Source: Prolixibacteraceae bacterium (GTDB lineage Bacteria > Bacteroidota > Bacteroidia > Bacteroidales > Prolixibacteraceae). Taken from it: a DNA stretch of 64,000 bases. Each line of letters starts with the position of its first letter. Positions within the stretch are counted from its first letter, which is position 1. The stretch lies in contig JAUWAB010000004.1 of NCBI GenBank assembly GCA_030602265.1, forward strand, positions 1-64,000, given 5' to 3'. Below are positions 36,107-45,049 of the stretch, piece by piece. The notes under the pieces were generated by a model. The model was not told the DNA's origin, did not search any database, and saw nothing but the letters and a program-made list of their open reading frames with translations. The position numbers and the translations under genes are program-made.

Positions 36107-36133
36107 ATTCCGATTTTTGGCAAAAGGTAACCC
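36107..36133 (-). promoter_or_regulatory. Putative autoregulated ECF promoter of the sigma operon
   Basis: On the minus strand: GGGTTACCTTTT, 8 nt, TCGGAAT, ending 13 bp before the sigma ATG, with a long A-run upstream. All 19 fixed bases and the spacing equal the element before the GG-peptide gene; the 8-nt spacers differ (GCCAAAAA versus CGCTGTTT). Confidence 0.65.
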
Positions 36134-36314
36134 ATGATTTATGACTTTTTTTTTAAACTTTTGGTCAATTAATCATTATTTACCTAAATATCAGATTTTT
36201 ATTCATAAAATATTTTTTCCGCTCCGGTATAAATCCGGCACACGAATTTATGAATTTATAGGGAACAATAGGTTTCTTATGGTGAAAAGATTGTGGGGCA
36301 CATGCAGATAAAAA
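36134..36314. other. AT-rich gene-free stretch upstream of the sigma operon
   Basis: Only the A/T-rich upstream part of the sigma promoter is recognisable here. I see no repeat, RNA structure or credible small gene in this stretch. Confidence 0.4.
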
Positions 36315-36352
36315 CAAAAGGATAGATTTGGCAATCTATCCTTTCTCTTTAA
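36311..36352. terminator. Bidirectional-looking hairpin downstream of the TonB-like gene
   Basis: GGATAGATT and AATCTATCC pair perfectly over 9 bp around a 4-nt loop. A T-rich run follows on each strand (TTTCTCTTT on plus, CTTTTGTTTT on minus). It is about 110 nt after the stop of the minus-strand TonB-like gene. The DNA between them has the TTAG/TTTAG-rich segment discussed in the findings. Confidence 0.65.
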
Positions 36353-36459
36353 ACTAACTAACCTAACTAAACCTAAACTTATGAAAATAAACGTAATGCA
36401 AAATTATCAAAGATATCCGGAATGCAAAAAACAAAACTGTTAAAACATGTTAAATTACA

Positions 36460-37185
36460 CTACTGGGCGATGAATGTATAGCGAATGGTGCCCTGCTGAG
36501 GATTAGGCGCGCTGTTGTCGGAATTAAAGACTGTACGCTGGGCAGCGGCCTGGGCATAGAGGTATATCTGTTCATCGGTAACCACGCTGTTTCTTCGTGG
36601 GGTGGCCGAAACCACCCTGCCCTGCCGGTTTACCGATATATCGACGATTACGGTACCGCCCCCCCGGGCTAAGTAGATCGGGATGGGCAGCCGGAGATGG
36701 TACCGGTTGGCCAGGTTGTACTCAATATTGCTGTCGCCGGTATAAACGATGTTACTGATGGAATCAGGGTCCATCCCCTCGGTGACCGCCTCCGGCATCT
36801 TAATTTTTGAAAGATCCGGTATCTCACGGGCAAGTTGCTGATTAACATCCGAAACAAGCCTGCGGGCATTCTCAACTTCCTGCTGGTAAGATTCGTCAAA
36901 GAACGATTCACTCCGGTTTACCTGCCGCGGCAGGCTCGCTGCCGCTGAAGGGGTGCTGGTCCGGTATTCCGCAGGTGAAGGCTGCTGACTTTCCGGCACA
37001 AGCTCTTGCTGAAGAACCTCTTCCTCCGGAAGCACGGGAAATTCTATCAGGATCACGTCTTCCACCATCTCCCGTTTCAAATCCATCTCGGCCAGAAGAA
37101 AAATCCCGACAATCAGGATGTGGAACAAAAGTGTCCCCATAACCCCGTAAATATTCCTTTTATAAAGATTCAGAATCCTGTTCAT
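36460..37185 (-). CDS. TonB-like energy transducer
   Basis: This 241-aa protein has one N-terminal membrane helix (GVMGTLLFHILIVGIFLLAEMDL), a short Glu/Pro/Gln-rich stretch (LPEEEVLQQELVPESQQPSP), and a helical linker. The C-terminal domain resembles TonB_C (GGTVIVDISVNRQGRVVSATP, then AAAQRTVFNSDNSAPNPQQGTIRYTF). TonB couples the proton motive force to outer-membrane receptors such as SusC. The start MNRILNLYKRNIYG follows the usual family layout; the longer frame upstream is an unlikely Phe/Tyr-rich segment. ExbB/ExbD genes are not adjacent. Confidence 0.8.
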   Translation of the reverse strand: MNRILNLYKRNIYGVMGTLLFHILIVGIFLLAEMDLKREMVEDVILIEFPVLPEEEVLQQELVPESQQPSPAEYRTSTPSAAASLPRQVNRSESFFDESYQQEVENARRLVSDVNQQLAREIPDLSKIKMPEAVTEGMDPDSISNIVYTGDSNIEYNLANRYHLRLPIPIYLARGGGTVIVDISVNRQGRVVSATPRRNSVVTDEQIYLYAQAAAQRTVFNSDNSAPNPQQGTIRYTFIAQ

Positions 37186-37439
37186 GCACCCGCAAAAATA
37201 TAAATAAACCCCGAGGTAACGAATATGCTGCCAGCGATATCCAAACACAAAAACCGTGTCACGTTTACAGTAAAAATATCTACGAATCTTCAATCTAAAA
37301 AAATTAACAGAATTTAACAAATTGAATAATAGGCAATTACATAAATAACCCTATTTTCAGGACATATTCCAAACGGAAATTCGTAACTTTTCCGTCTTTA
37401 AAGCAGGAAGGTTTATGACCCGTTTTCCTGAAAAAATTT

Positions 37440-39305
37440 ATGCGGATTCTGAATATTGGTATGAACCACATATATATCAGTCTGCTGATGCTAACATCGC
37501 TGGTGCTGATACCCGGACACTCTGCTGCACAGTCGGGTGTTCAGGATTCTGCATTTATTATCCGGGCTTCCAACCACAAAAGTGACGAATTTTACGATTC
37601 CCTTAAAGTAAGGGCTACCCGTAAAAAATTCTCCAGACTGATTTACGATGCCATTGTCACCGGTTATAAGCCAGCTGATGATGGCCGGTCAGAAGCCATA
37701 AATTACTACTCGGAGGCTGAGGGCAAACGTATAGGCAAGATTCAGTTCCTCAGGCTGGATGTTTTCGGGCCGTCGGTTCAGGATACAACACGAAAGGCTA
37801 AATCGGCTTTAGAAAAGGCCGGAAACAACCTTCATACCCGTTCCGACCTTAACAACCTCCGAAAAAACCTGATCATCAAAACCGGTGACATCCTGGATGC
37901 AGAAACCCTGTATGAAAACGAACGTATTTTCAGGACGTTGCCCAGGATCAGGGATGCCCGCTTCATCCTTTTACCCGATACATTGAACCCGGAAATGGTC
38001 AACCTGCTCCTGATTACCCAGGACAGGTTCTCTATCGGGGTCTCCGGGGTTGTTGAGGGGTCCCGGTCGGCTAAGGGCCAGATCTATAACCGTAACTTTT
38101 TCGGACTTGGGCATGAAATTTCGGTGAGTCTCGTGGGACATCTGGCCAAACAACCCTATTTGGGCTTCGAAACATTTTACAAAATCAACAACATCAACGG
38201 AAAGTTCGTGAACTTTTCCGTCGGTTATTATAATACTTACCGCAATGAGGGAGCCTCTGCACAGTTTGAGAAACCGCTTATCCGGACTGCAGATAAATGG
38301 GCATACGGCATCAGCGGATATACCTTTGCAAGAACAAGCGAATTACCGGAATTTATAAGGGAATTCAGGGGATCTGACCTGCGTTACAACCAAATCAACC
38401 TTTGGGGGGCGAGAAATTTTCAGCTCGGACCGGAAAACAATCCGCATTCCCAAATTACCCTGTCTCTGCATGTTGCCGACCGGAATTTCAGGGAAAGGCC
38501 ATTGCCTTTTCCCGGAGAAGACCAGTATTTTGCAGACTCACGGGCAGCATTCGCAGGTTTCACCTGGTCGCAGCGCTCTTTTATCCCCGACAAACTGATT
38601 TACGGTTACGGAATTACGGAAGATATCCCCGAAGGATTTAAGAATGAACTGGTCGTTGGCTTCGATAATAACGAAAACGGCGAAAGGATTTACGGTCACC
38701 TGTTCCTCTCCAACGGCAACTTTCTACGGAACAAACCCGGCTATCTCTATGTTTACGGCGGGGCAAGCACTTATTACAGTCATAATCGCTACAGCCAGGG
38801 ACTGATTGAAGCGGGCATGAACCTGATTTCGGGACTTCGCGGAAACGGGAACGCAAGGTTCAGGCATTTTCTGCGGGCGGATTATATGCTTGGACTGAAC
38901 CGTTTTTCCATAGAAAACCTCTCTTTTCAGAAAAATGACCTTATCAGGGGCTTCGACAGCCGGCAGATTTCAGGCAAGGAAAGACTTAACCTGAGCCTGG
39001 AATCGGTCTATTTCCAAAGGAAGGATTTTTACCGGTTTAATATCGCCATCTTTACCTTCATCGACGTGGGAATTTTAGGAGACACTAAAAAACCGATTTT
39101 CAGGGAGAAATACTATACCGGTTTCGGTGCTGGGCTCAGACTGCACAACGAATCGCTTGTACTGAAAACCATCCTCATCAGGCTGGGATTTTACCCAAAT
39201 CACCCCGACGATGTAGGCTTATTAGGGCTGCTGATCACGGAGCAGACACGGCAGAGGTTCTACGATTTCCAACCCGGGCCGCCCGCACCCAGAAAGTTCG
39301 AATAA
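37440..39305 (+). CDS. BamA/TamA-like outer membrane protein with POTRA-type N-terminus
   Basis: This 621-aa protein has a signal peptide (MNHIYISLLMLTSLVLIPGHSAAQ from codon 8). A region with POTRA-like pattern follows (RIGKIQFLRLDVFGPSVQDTT, LIIKTGDILDAETLYENERIFRTLPRIRDARFILLP), then a beta-barrel from about residue 200. The IYNRNFFGLGHEISVSL and LIRGFDSRQISGKERLNLSLE segments resemble the barrel and L6-loop region of Omp85 proteins (RGF in place of VRGF/Y). It has fewer POTRA domains than BamA, so a role in some assembly or secretion step is only inferred. Either of two nearby ATGs could start it. Confidence 0.75.
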   Translation: MRILNIGMNHIYISLLMLTSLVLIPGHSAAQSGVQDSAFIIRASNHKSDEFYDSLKVRATRKKFSRLIYDAIVTGYKPADDGRSEAINYYSEAEGKRIGKIQFLRLDVFGPSVQDTTRKAKSALEKAGNNLHTRSDLNNLRKNLIIKTGDILDAETLYENERIFRTLPRIRDARFILLPDTLNPEMVNLLLITQDRFSIGVSGVVEGSRSAKGQIYNRNFFGLGHEISVSLVGHLAKQPYLGFETFYKINNINGKFVNFSVGYYNTYRNEGASAQFEKPLIRTADKWAYGISGYTFARTSELPEFIREFRGSDLRYNQINLWGARNFQLGPENNPHSQITLSLHVADRNFRERPLPFPGEDQYFADSRAAFAGFTWSQRSFIPDKLIYGYGITEDIPEGFKNELVVGFDNNENGERIYGHLFLSNGNFLRNKPGYLYVYGGASTYYSHNRYSQGLIEAGMNLISGLRGNGNARFRHFLRADYMLGLNRFSIENLSFQKNDLIRGFDSRQISGKERLNLSLESVYFQRKDFYRFNIAIFTFIDVGILGDTKKPIFREKYYTGFGAGLRLHNESLVLKTILIRLGFYPNHPDDVGLLGLLITEQTRQRFYDFQPGPPAPRKFE

Positions 39306-39435
39306 GCCGCAAACGATGGTTCAGGAAACCAATTCGTTAACATTGGCGCAATTTTCAGTAAATCAAAACCTTTTACTCCTCTATACCAAATAAAAGAATA
39401 CCTTTGCGCCCTGATTTTTAAGACAATTTATTTTA

Positions 39436-41127
39436 ATGATTTTATTTAACGAAACGGGGCTTGCCCCCGACATGCTCAAAGCAACAGAACAATTGGGTTT
39501 CGTAAACCCCACACCTATCCAGGAAAAAACCATTCCGTTGATTTTAAATGACAAATCAGATATAGTTGCCCTCGCCCAGACAGGTACAGGAAAGACAGCT
39601 GCATTCGGATTGCCGGTAATTCAGCAGATTGAAGTGAACAACCTCTCAACCCAGGCACTTGTATTGTGCCCAACGCGTGAATTGTGCCTGCAAATCACCG
39701 GCGACCTGACCAATTTCTCAAAATTCAGGGGTAACCTGAATATCGTTCCGGTATACGGTGGCGCATCCATCAATGATCAGATCCGCCTGCTCGATAAAGG
39801 GGCACATATCGTTGTGGCCACTCCGGGAAGGGCCGTTGACCTGATCAACCGGAGAAAGCTGAAGCTGAATACGGTCAACTGGCTCGTTTTAGACGAGGCC
39901 GATGAAATGCTTTCCATGGGATTCAAGGATGACCTTGACAAGATCTTATCGGGGACCCCGCAGGAAAAACAAACCCTTCTGTTTTCGGCCACCATGCCTA
40001 AGGAGATAGCCTCCATTGCCAAAAAATACATGAATGCCCCTGTGGAAATTTCTGTTGGCAGAACCAACCAGGGAGCCGAAAATGTGGAGCATGAATATTT
40101 TGTGGTCCACGCCCGCGACCGCTATGAAGCTCTGAAACGGATCGCCGATGTTAACCCCAGGGTTTATGGCATCGTCTTCTGCAGAACGCGTGCGGAAACC
40201 AAAGAGGTAGCCGACAACCTCATCCGCGACGGGTACAATGCCGATGCACTGCATGGTGACCTTTCCCAGGAAATGAGGGATATCGTCATGAACCGCTTCA
40301 GGAACCGCCGGCTTCAGATCCTGGTGGCCACCGACGTGGCTGCGCGCGGACTCGATGTGAACGATCTGACCCACGTCATTAACTATAATCTCCCCGACGA
40401 TCCGGAAGTATATATCCACCGGAGCGGCAGGACCGGCCGTGCCGGAAAAAAGGGAACCTCCATTTCGATCCTCCATCTCAAGGAGAGAGGCAAACTTCGC
40501 GAAATAGAGAAAATGCTGAACCGGAAAATGGAACTCAAACAAGTTCCGACCGGCAAGGATATCTGTGAAAAACAGCTCTTTAACCTGATCGACAGAGTAG
40601 AAAAAGCCGATGTCAGTACTACGGCCATCGACAACTACCTTCAGGTTATATACAAAAAACTGGAGTGGCTCGATCGTGAAGAACTGATCAAACATTTTGT
40701 GGCTGTCGAATTCAACCGCTTCCTGGAGGCCTATGAAAATGCCCCCGACCTGAACGTCGACCAGGCAAAATCATATGATCGCAACGGTGAATCAGGCTCA
40801 AGAGGTAAAAAACAGTCCAAAGGCGAAAGCTGGGACTATGAAAACGGCTTCGGCGGCAAAAACAATTTTGCCCGGCGCAAGGGCGTAAAATTCTCCAGGA
40901 TGTTCATGAACATCGGGAAGAGTGACCGGATGGACAAGCGCACCATCATCAATATGATCAACGATACCATGCCGGGTAAATCGGTAGAGATCGGAGAGAT
41001 TGAAGTGCTGCGTAATTTCTCCTTCTTTGAAATTGACCGCCGGTTTGAATTTGACCTGCAGAAAGCTTTCAGGCAGGTAGAGTTCAAGGGAAAACGGATC
41101 GGCCTCGAGGTAGCCAAGCCCAAATAA
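39436..41127 (+). CDS. DEAD-box ATP-dependent RNA helicase (DeaD/CsdA-like)
   Basis: This 563-aa protein has the Q-motif region (FVNPTPIQEKTIP), Walker A AQTGTGKT at residues 47-54, DEAD, SAT (FSATMPK) and the C-terminal HRSGRTGRAGKKG motif VI. A DbpA-type RNA-binding domain closes the protein (RMFMNIGKSDRMDKRTIINMINDTMPG...). Such helicases remodel structured RNA during ribosome assembly or in the cold. TACCTTTG at 39399-39406 resembles the -7 element, about 30 bp before the ATG. It is convergent with the SNF2-type helicase gene, 7 bp apart. Confidence 0.95.
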   Translation: MILFNETGLAPDMLKATEQLGFVNPTPIQEKTIPLILNDKSDIVALAQTGTGKTAAFGLPVIQQIEVNNLSTQALVLCPTRELCLQITGDLTNFSKFRGNLNIVPVYGGASINDQIRLLDKGAHIVVATPGRAVDLINRRKLKLNTVNWLVLDEADEMLSMGFKDDLDKILSGTPQEKQTLLFSATMPKEIASIAKKYMNAPVEISVGRTNQGAENVEHEYFVVHARDRYEALKRIADVNPRVYGIVFCRTRAETKEVADNLIRDGYNADALHGDLSQEMRDIVMNRFRNRRLQILVATDVAARGLDVNDLTHVINYNLPDDPEVYIHRSGRTGRAGKKGTSISILHLKERGKLREIEKMLNRKMELKQVPTGKDICEKQLFNLIDRVEKADVSTTAIDNYLQVIYKKLEWLDREELIKHFVAVEFNRFLEAYENAPDLNVDQAKSYDRNGESGSRGKKQSKGESWDYENGFGGKNNFARRKGVKFSRMFMNIGKSDRMDKRTIINMINDTMPGKSVEIGEIEVLRNFSFFEIDRRFEFDLQKAFRQVEFKGKRIGLEVAKPK

Positions 41128-41134
41128 AGGAAGG

Positions 41135-44095
41135 CTACTCAAAAAGGGCAGCGATTTCTTCCCTGCTGATCGCCCTGAACGGATTATTTGAATTGATGAA
41201 TTTATCCGCCAGGGCGCTTTTGCGTTCTTTAAGCATCTCGATCTTCTCTTCGATGCTGTTCTCGGTAATAAACCGGTAAACAAATACGTGCCTGTCCTGG
41301 CCAATCCGGTGTGCCCTGCTGATGGCCTGGTTCTCCGAAGCCGGGTTCCACCACGGATCAATGATAAAGACATAATCGGCCCGGGTTAGGTTCAGTCCAA
41401 CCCCGCCCGCCTTCAGAGAGATCAGGAAAATCTTGTTTTCCGGGTCATCCTGAAACTCACTGATGACCTCCTCCCTGTTTCTTGTTTTTCCGGTAAGCAG
41501 GCTGTATTTCCAGTTCTCTGATTCTATGCGTTTACGGATCAGCTCAAGGTGGCTTACAAACGATGAAAAAATCAGTACTTTATGGTTTTCAGACACCAAA
41601 CCGGAAAGTGCCATAAAAATTTCTTCAAATTTCCCTGAACCGGAATTATCGTCCTTTCCGGCAAGCGTGGGATGGTTAGCCAGCTGCCTCAGGCGGGTAA
41701 GGCCTCTGAGTATCTCTATGGATGAGGCTGCCAAACCATTTTCACCGATGGTAGCCAGGATGGTATTCCTGATCAGCGACTTCTCCCGTTCATAAATAGT
41801 CTGCTGTTCAGGGGCCATGGTGCAGTACATAACGGTTTCGACCAGGGGCGGAAGTTCACCGGCAACTTCATCTTTCGTACGCCGCAGAATAAACGGACGG
41901 ATAAGCAGCTGCAGCTTTTCCCCGGCTTTTTCCTCTGAATGGTTTTCGATAGGGAGCTGGTACTGCTGCCTGAAAAACGGATAGCTGCCAAGCAGTCCGC
42001 GATTAAGGAAATTCATCTGCGACCAGAGGTCGGCCAGCGAGTTTTCCACGGGAGTTCCCGTAAGCACCAGGTGGTGATACGATTTCAGGGCCATCACTGC
42101 CCCGAAAGTTTTCGACGTCTTATTCTTGATGTACTGGCTTTCATCCAGAATGGTGATAAAAAACCGCACCTTATCAAACAATTCCCGATCGTTCCGGAGT
42201 ACCCCATAGGTGGTGATCACCGCATCGTATGAAGCGGCAATCCTGCTGAAATCGCCATTCTTTCGCCTCAGGTTCCCGGTATGAACATAAACCTTCAGTG
42301 AAGGTGCAAATTTCCGTATTTCATTGATCCAGTTGTGGACCAGAGAAGTAGGCACAACGATCAGCGAAGCCGGCTGGCCGGAAGCCTCCGCTGAGGGTTC
42401 ATCAAACAGCGACAGCTGCCCGCCGGAATTATTTAGCCGGCCGGTTTGCTCCCTGAAGGCATCTCCGCTTCCCGGTTCTCTTTTCAGGCTTAACAGCAGC
42501 GCAAGGGCCTGGAGAGTTTTCCCCAATCCCATATCGTCGGCCAGGCAGCCCCCCATTCCATTACTGATGAGCGAATGCATCCAGCGGAAACCGGTAAGCT
42601 GATAAGAACGCAGGGTTGCCTTCAATCCGGCAGGAACAGCCGCTTGTTCCGACTGTTTTATCTTTTCCTGAAACTCCAAAAGAGCCGTCAGGCTTTGTCC
42701 AGGAATCCGTTCTTTCAGCAGATGGTAAAAATGACGGTCGAAAACCAGCCGGTCGCCTTCAGCCCTTCCAGCCTGAATCAGCTGGCGGTAATGTTCAAAC
42801 CACTCTTCCGGAAGAATGGCTATTTGCCCGTCGGGTAATTCAAACTCCCTGATCCCGTTGAGGATATATTTGCGGAGTTTTATAAAAGGTATCCTGAACG
42901 GTCCGAAGGTAACGGTCGCATACAGGTCGAACCAGTCGCTTTTCTGCCTCAGGTCGAAAGTAACCTCCTGATTCCCGGTATGATAACGCTTTTCAAAAAA
43001 AGTCTGTCTGATTTCAACATTTCGGGCAGCAAGATCCTCCCTGTGCCTGGATAACCATTCCACCAGGGCGTACAGCACACTGTCGCTGTCCGGCAATCCG
43101 GAATTGGGCAGCACATAACAACCCGCCTCTTCCTGCAGACCCGCTCCGGTCAGGAATCCGGAAATTTCCTGTTCCAGCTGGCGGTTCCGCCGATATTTCA
43201 GGAAAGTATACCCATCCCCCTCGGTAATCAGTTTAACCAGTACCTCGCGTTTGTCGTTCGGCAATATTTCCGTATCGCCATATATCAGCCGGAGAATCAG
43301 GGCCGGAGTGTTTTTCAGGTTCCTCTCAAGGCTGACCGCTGCCGTCAATACCCCCTCAGGCTCCCGTATGATGAATCCGCGGGCTTCCACCTCATGGTCC
43401 CTGACCATATTAAACACAAAATTGGAATAATACTTTGGTTCAACGTTTACAGGCACAAAAATGAAGTCACGATCCAGGAAGGGCTGAACCTTTCTTGAGT
43501 CCATATCCCTGAAAACCAAAAGCCTGTCCCTGACCATCATCACACAGGGGTCATTGGCAATAAGCCTGACCTTCCGGTTTTTCAAAGGAACCGGTTCATC
43601 TCCCAGAAATAACCTGACTTCATACCGGGTACCTGCGGATGTCCGTTCAAACAGATACCGGGCGCTTGCGTAGCGGTCAGAAACCATAATGCGGTCCTCG
43701 TCATAGAGGTTGGCATATTTGGGCTCCTTAAAAAAAAGGGGGATATCCTGGTTCATCAAAATTTGCGCAACAGAGAACAAATACTTTGACACATAGGGGA
43801 ATACATGCGAAGTTAAATATTCCGGTGAGACCTGGCCAAAAAATTCAGTACTGTTCTTACTCCTCGAAAACCGGGCAGAAATCCTGCTGTCGGCATATTT
43901 TCCGCTGAGCCTTACAATCTCCTTCTCTGCCGCTGAAAATGCAAAGGCCATGTTGTCGGTTTCCTCCGGACGAACGATATACCGTACTGAATAGTATGCA
44001 GACAAAGGCTCCACCAGGTATGGTACAAAGACCATCCCCAGGTGGCGGTGCTCGGTCAGGGCAACAATAAATTTCAGATTTGCGGCATTCTCCAT
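41135..44095 (-). CDS. SNF2-family DEAD/DEAH helicase
   Basis: This 986-aa protein has a SNF2 ATPase core: LADDMGLGKTLQALALL (Walker A), LDESQYIKN (motif II, DESQ rather than DEAH), LTGTPVENSLADLWSQMNFL, and the C-terminal ISLKAGGVGLNLTRADYVF and NPASENQAISRAHRIGQ motifs. The N-terminal ~450 residues are not assigned and have no visible zinc-finger (SWIM) signature. Bacterial members translocate on double-stranded DNA and may remodel protein-DNA complexes; the exact role is not known. No restriction or defence genes are adjacent, so nothing here suggests a phage-defence system. Confidence 0.88.
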   Translation of the reverse strand: MENAANLKFIVALTEHRHLGMVFVPYLVEPLSAYYSVRYIVRPEETDNMAFAFSAAEKEIVRLSGKYADSRISARFSRSKNSTEFFGQVSPEYLTSHVFPYVSKYLFSVAQILMNQDIPLFFKEPKYANLYDEDRIMVSDRYASARYLFERTSAGTRYEVRLFLGDEPVPLKNRKVRLIANDPCVMMVRDRLLVFRDMDSRKVQPFLDRDFIFVPVNVEPKYYSNFVFNMVRDHEVEARGFIIREPEGVLTAAVSLERNLKNTPALILRLIYGDTEILPNDKREVLVKLITEGDGYTFLKYRRNRQLEQEISGFLTGAGLQEEAGCYVLPNSGLPDSDSVLYALVEWLSRHREDLAARNVEIRQTFFEKRYHTGNQEVTFDLRQKSDWFDLYATVTFGPFRIPFIKLRKYILNGIREFELPDGQIAILPEEWFEHYRQLIQAGRAEGDRLVFDRHFYHLLKERIPGQSLTALLEFQEKIKQSEQAAVPAGLKATLRSYQLTGFRWMHSLISNGMGGCLADDMGLGKTLQALALLLSLKREPGSGDAFREQTGRLNNSGGQLSLFDEPSAEASGQPASLIVVPTSLVHNWINEIRKFAPSLKVYVHTGNLRRKNGDFSRIAASYDAVITTYGVLRNDRELFDKVRFFITILDESQYIKNKTSKTFGAVMALKSYHHLVLTGTPVENSLADLWSQMNFLNRGLLGSYPFFRQQYQLPIENHSEEKAGEKLQLLIRPFILRRTKDEVAGELPPLVETVMYCTMAPEQQTIYEREKSLIRNTILATIGENGLAASSIEILRGLTRLRQLANHPTLAGKDDNSGSGKFEEIFMALSGLVSENHKVLIFSSFVSHLELIRKRIESENWKYSLLTGKTRNREEVISEFQDDPENKIFLISLKAGGVGLNLTRADYVFIIDPWWNPASENQAISRAHRIGQDRHVFVYRFITENSIEEKIEMLKERKSALADKFINSNNPFRAISREEIAALFE

Positions 44096-44205
44096 TCCAA
44101 AGAAATCTTGTTACAGGTTGGTGATCCGTCTAAAATGAAAACGGAACATGAAACGATCAACCTGCAAAGAAAGGGAAAAAGACTTACCCCTATGCCATAA
44201 AACAG

Positions 44206-44234
44206 AATCGTCCGTGATTTTTTCACAGACGATT
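44206..44234 (-). terminator. Terminator after the DUF1080 gene
   Basis: A 12-bp stem with one mismatch (AATCGTCTGTGA against TCACGGACGATT on the minus strand) has a 5-nt loop and is followed by a CTGTTTTA tail. It is about 24 nt after the gene's stop codon. Confidence 0.6.
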
Positions 44235-44257
44235 CACGATTATTTCATTCAGGAAAT

Positions 44258-45013
44258 TTATAATTCTCTTATCCAGATATTTCTGAAACTGACCAGATCT
44301 CCGTGGTCCTGCAGGGAAATCGGCCCTTTTCCGTGGGGTACCACAAAATATTCAGGAACACCGATATAGACCGTCGGACCGCGCACTTCTACTGCATTCT
44401 GCACCACTACCCCATTGTGGATAACGGTAACCCGCGGAGGAACCAGGTAAGTTCCATCGGCTTTAAAGAGCGGAGCAGTATAGATGATGTCATAAGTCTG
44501 CCATTCACCCGGAGCCCGGCAGGCATTCACCATCGGCGGATGCTGCTTGTAAATGCTGCCGGCCTGGCCGTTGCGGTAGGTCCGGTTATTGAAGTTGTCC
44601 AGCACCTGCACTTCATAAATACCCTGCAGGAATACCCCACTGTTCCCGCGGCCCTGGCTTTCGCCCTTCACTTCGGAAGGCGAACGCCATTCAATGTGAA
44701 GCTGAAAATTCTCAAACTCCCGCTTGGTTTTTATACCACCCGTTCTCGGGACCACCGTCATCGCACCGTTCTCGACCTTCCAGCCCGGCTTTCCGGCGCC
44801 CCGCTCGCTTACCCACTCCTCTTCCAGGTTGGTGCCGTCGAAAAGTACAATGGCATCAGAAGGGGCATCGCCGTATTGTTTTCCGGGATTAATAATACGA
44901 ATTTCCGGCTCCCAGATCTCCGTCATCTCAGGTTTCATTTCCATGGTAGGTTTTTGTTGGGCATAGGCAAAGGCACTAGCCATCATCAGCAAAATCAAAA
45001 AAGACTTTTTCAT
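44258..45013 (-). CDS. DUF1080 (3-keto-disaccharide hydrolase-like) secreted protein
   Basis: This 251-aa protein has a signal peptide (MKKSFLILLMMASAFAYAQ). It has one DUF1080 jelly-roll domain: DAIVLFDGTNLEEEW at the start, WKVENGAMTVVPRTGGIKTKREFENFQLHIEWR in pieces, GNSGVFLQGIYEVQVLDN, and the C-terminal ISLQDHGDLVSFRNIWIREL. Such domains bind or cleave glycans, and some act on 3-keto disaccharides; this cannot be told here. It follows the phosphohexomutase gene by 36 bp and may be the last gene of the dTDP-sugar operon. Confidence 0.88.
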   Translation of the reverse strand: MKKSFLILLMMASAFAYAQQKPTMEMKPEMTEIWEPEIRIINPGKQYGDAPSDAIVLFDGTNLEEEWVSERGAGKPGWKVENGAMTVVPRTGGIKTKREFENFQLHIEWRSPSEVKGESQGRGNSGVFLQGIYEVQVLDNFNNRTYRNGQAGSIYKQHPPMVNACRAPGEWQTYDIIYTAPLFKADGTYLVPPRVTVIHNGVVVQNAVEVRGPTVYIGVPEYFVVPHGKGPISLQDHGDLVSFRNIWIREL

Positions 45014-45049
45014 CGTTCAGTATTTTAAAAGTTGATTATTGTTTCTTGT

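Noticed and set aside
36381-36443. Twenty-codon ATG-TAA frame following the CTTTAAACTAAC tract
   Set aside because: It is too short and has no coding signature. The start follows a leader-like sequence, so I record it as a curiosity, not a gene.
41135-44095. SNF2-type helicase as part of a phage-defence system
   Set aside because: No restriction, methylase or nuclease gene is nearby; the neighbours are a DEAD-box helicase and a DUF1080 gene.
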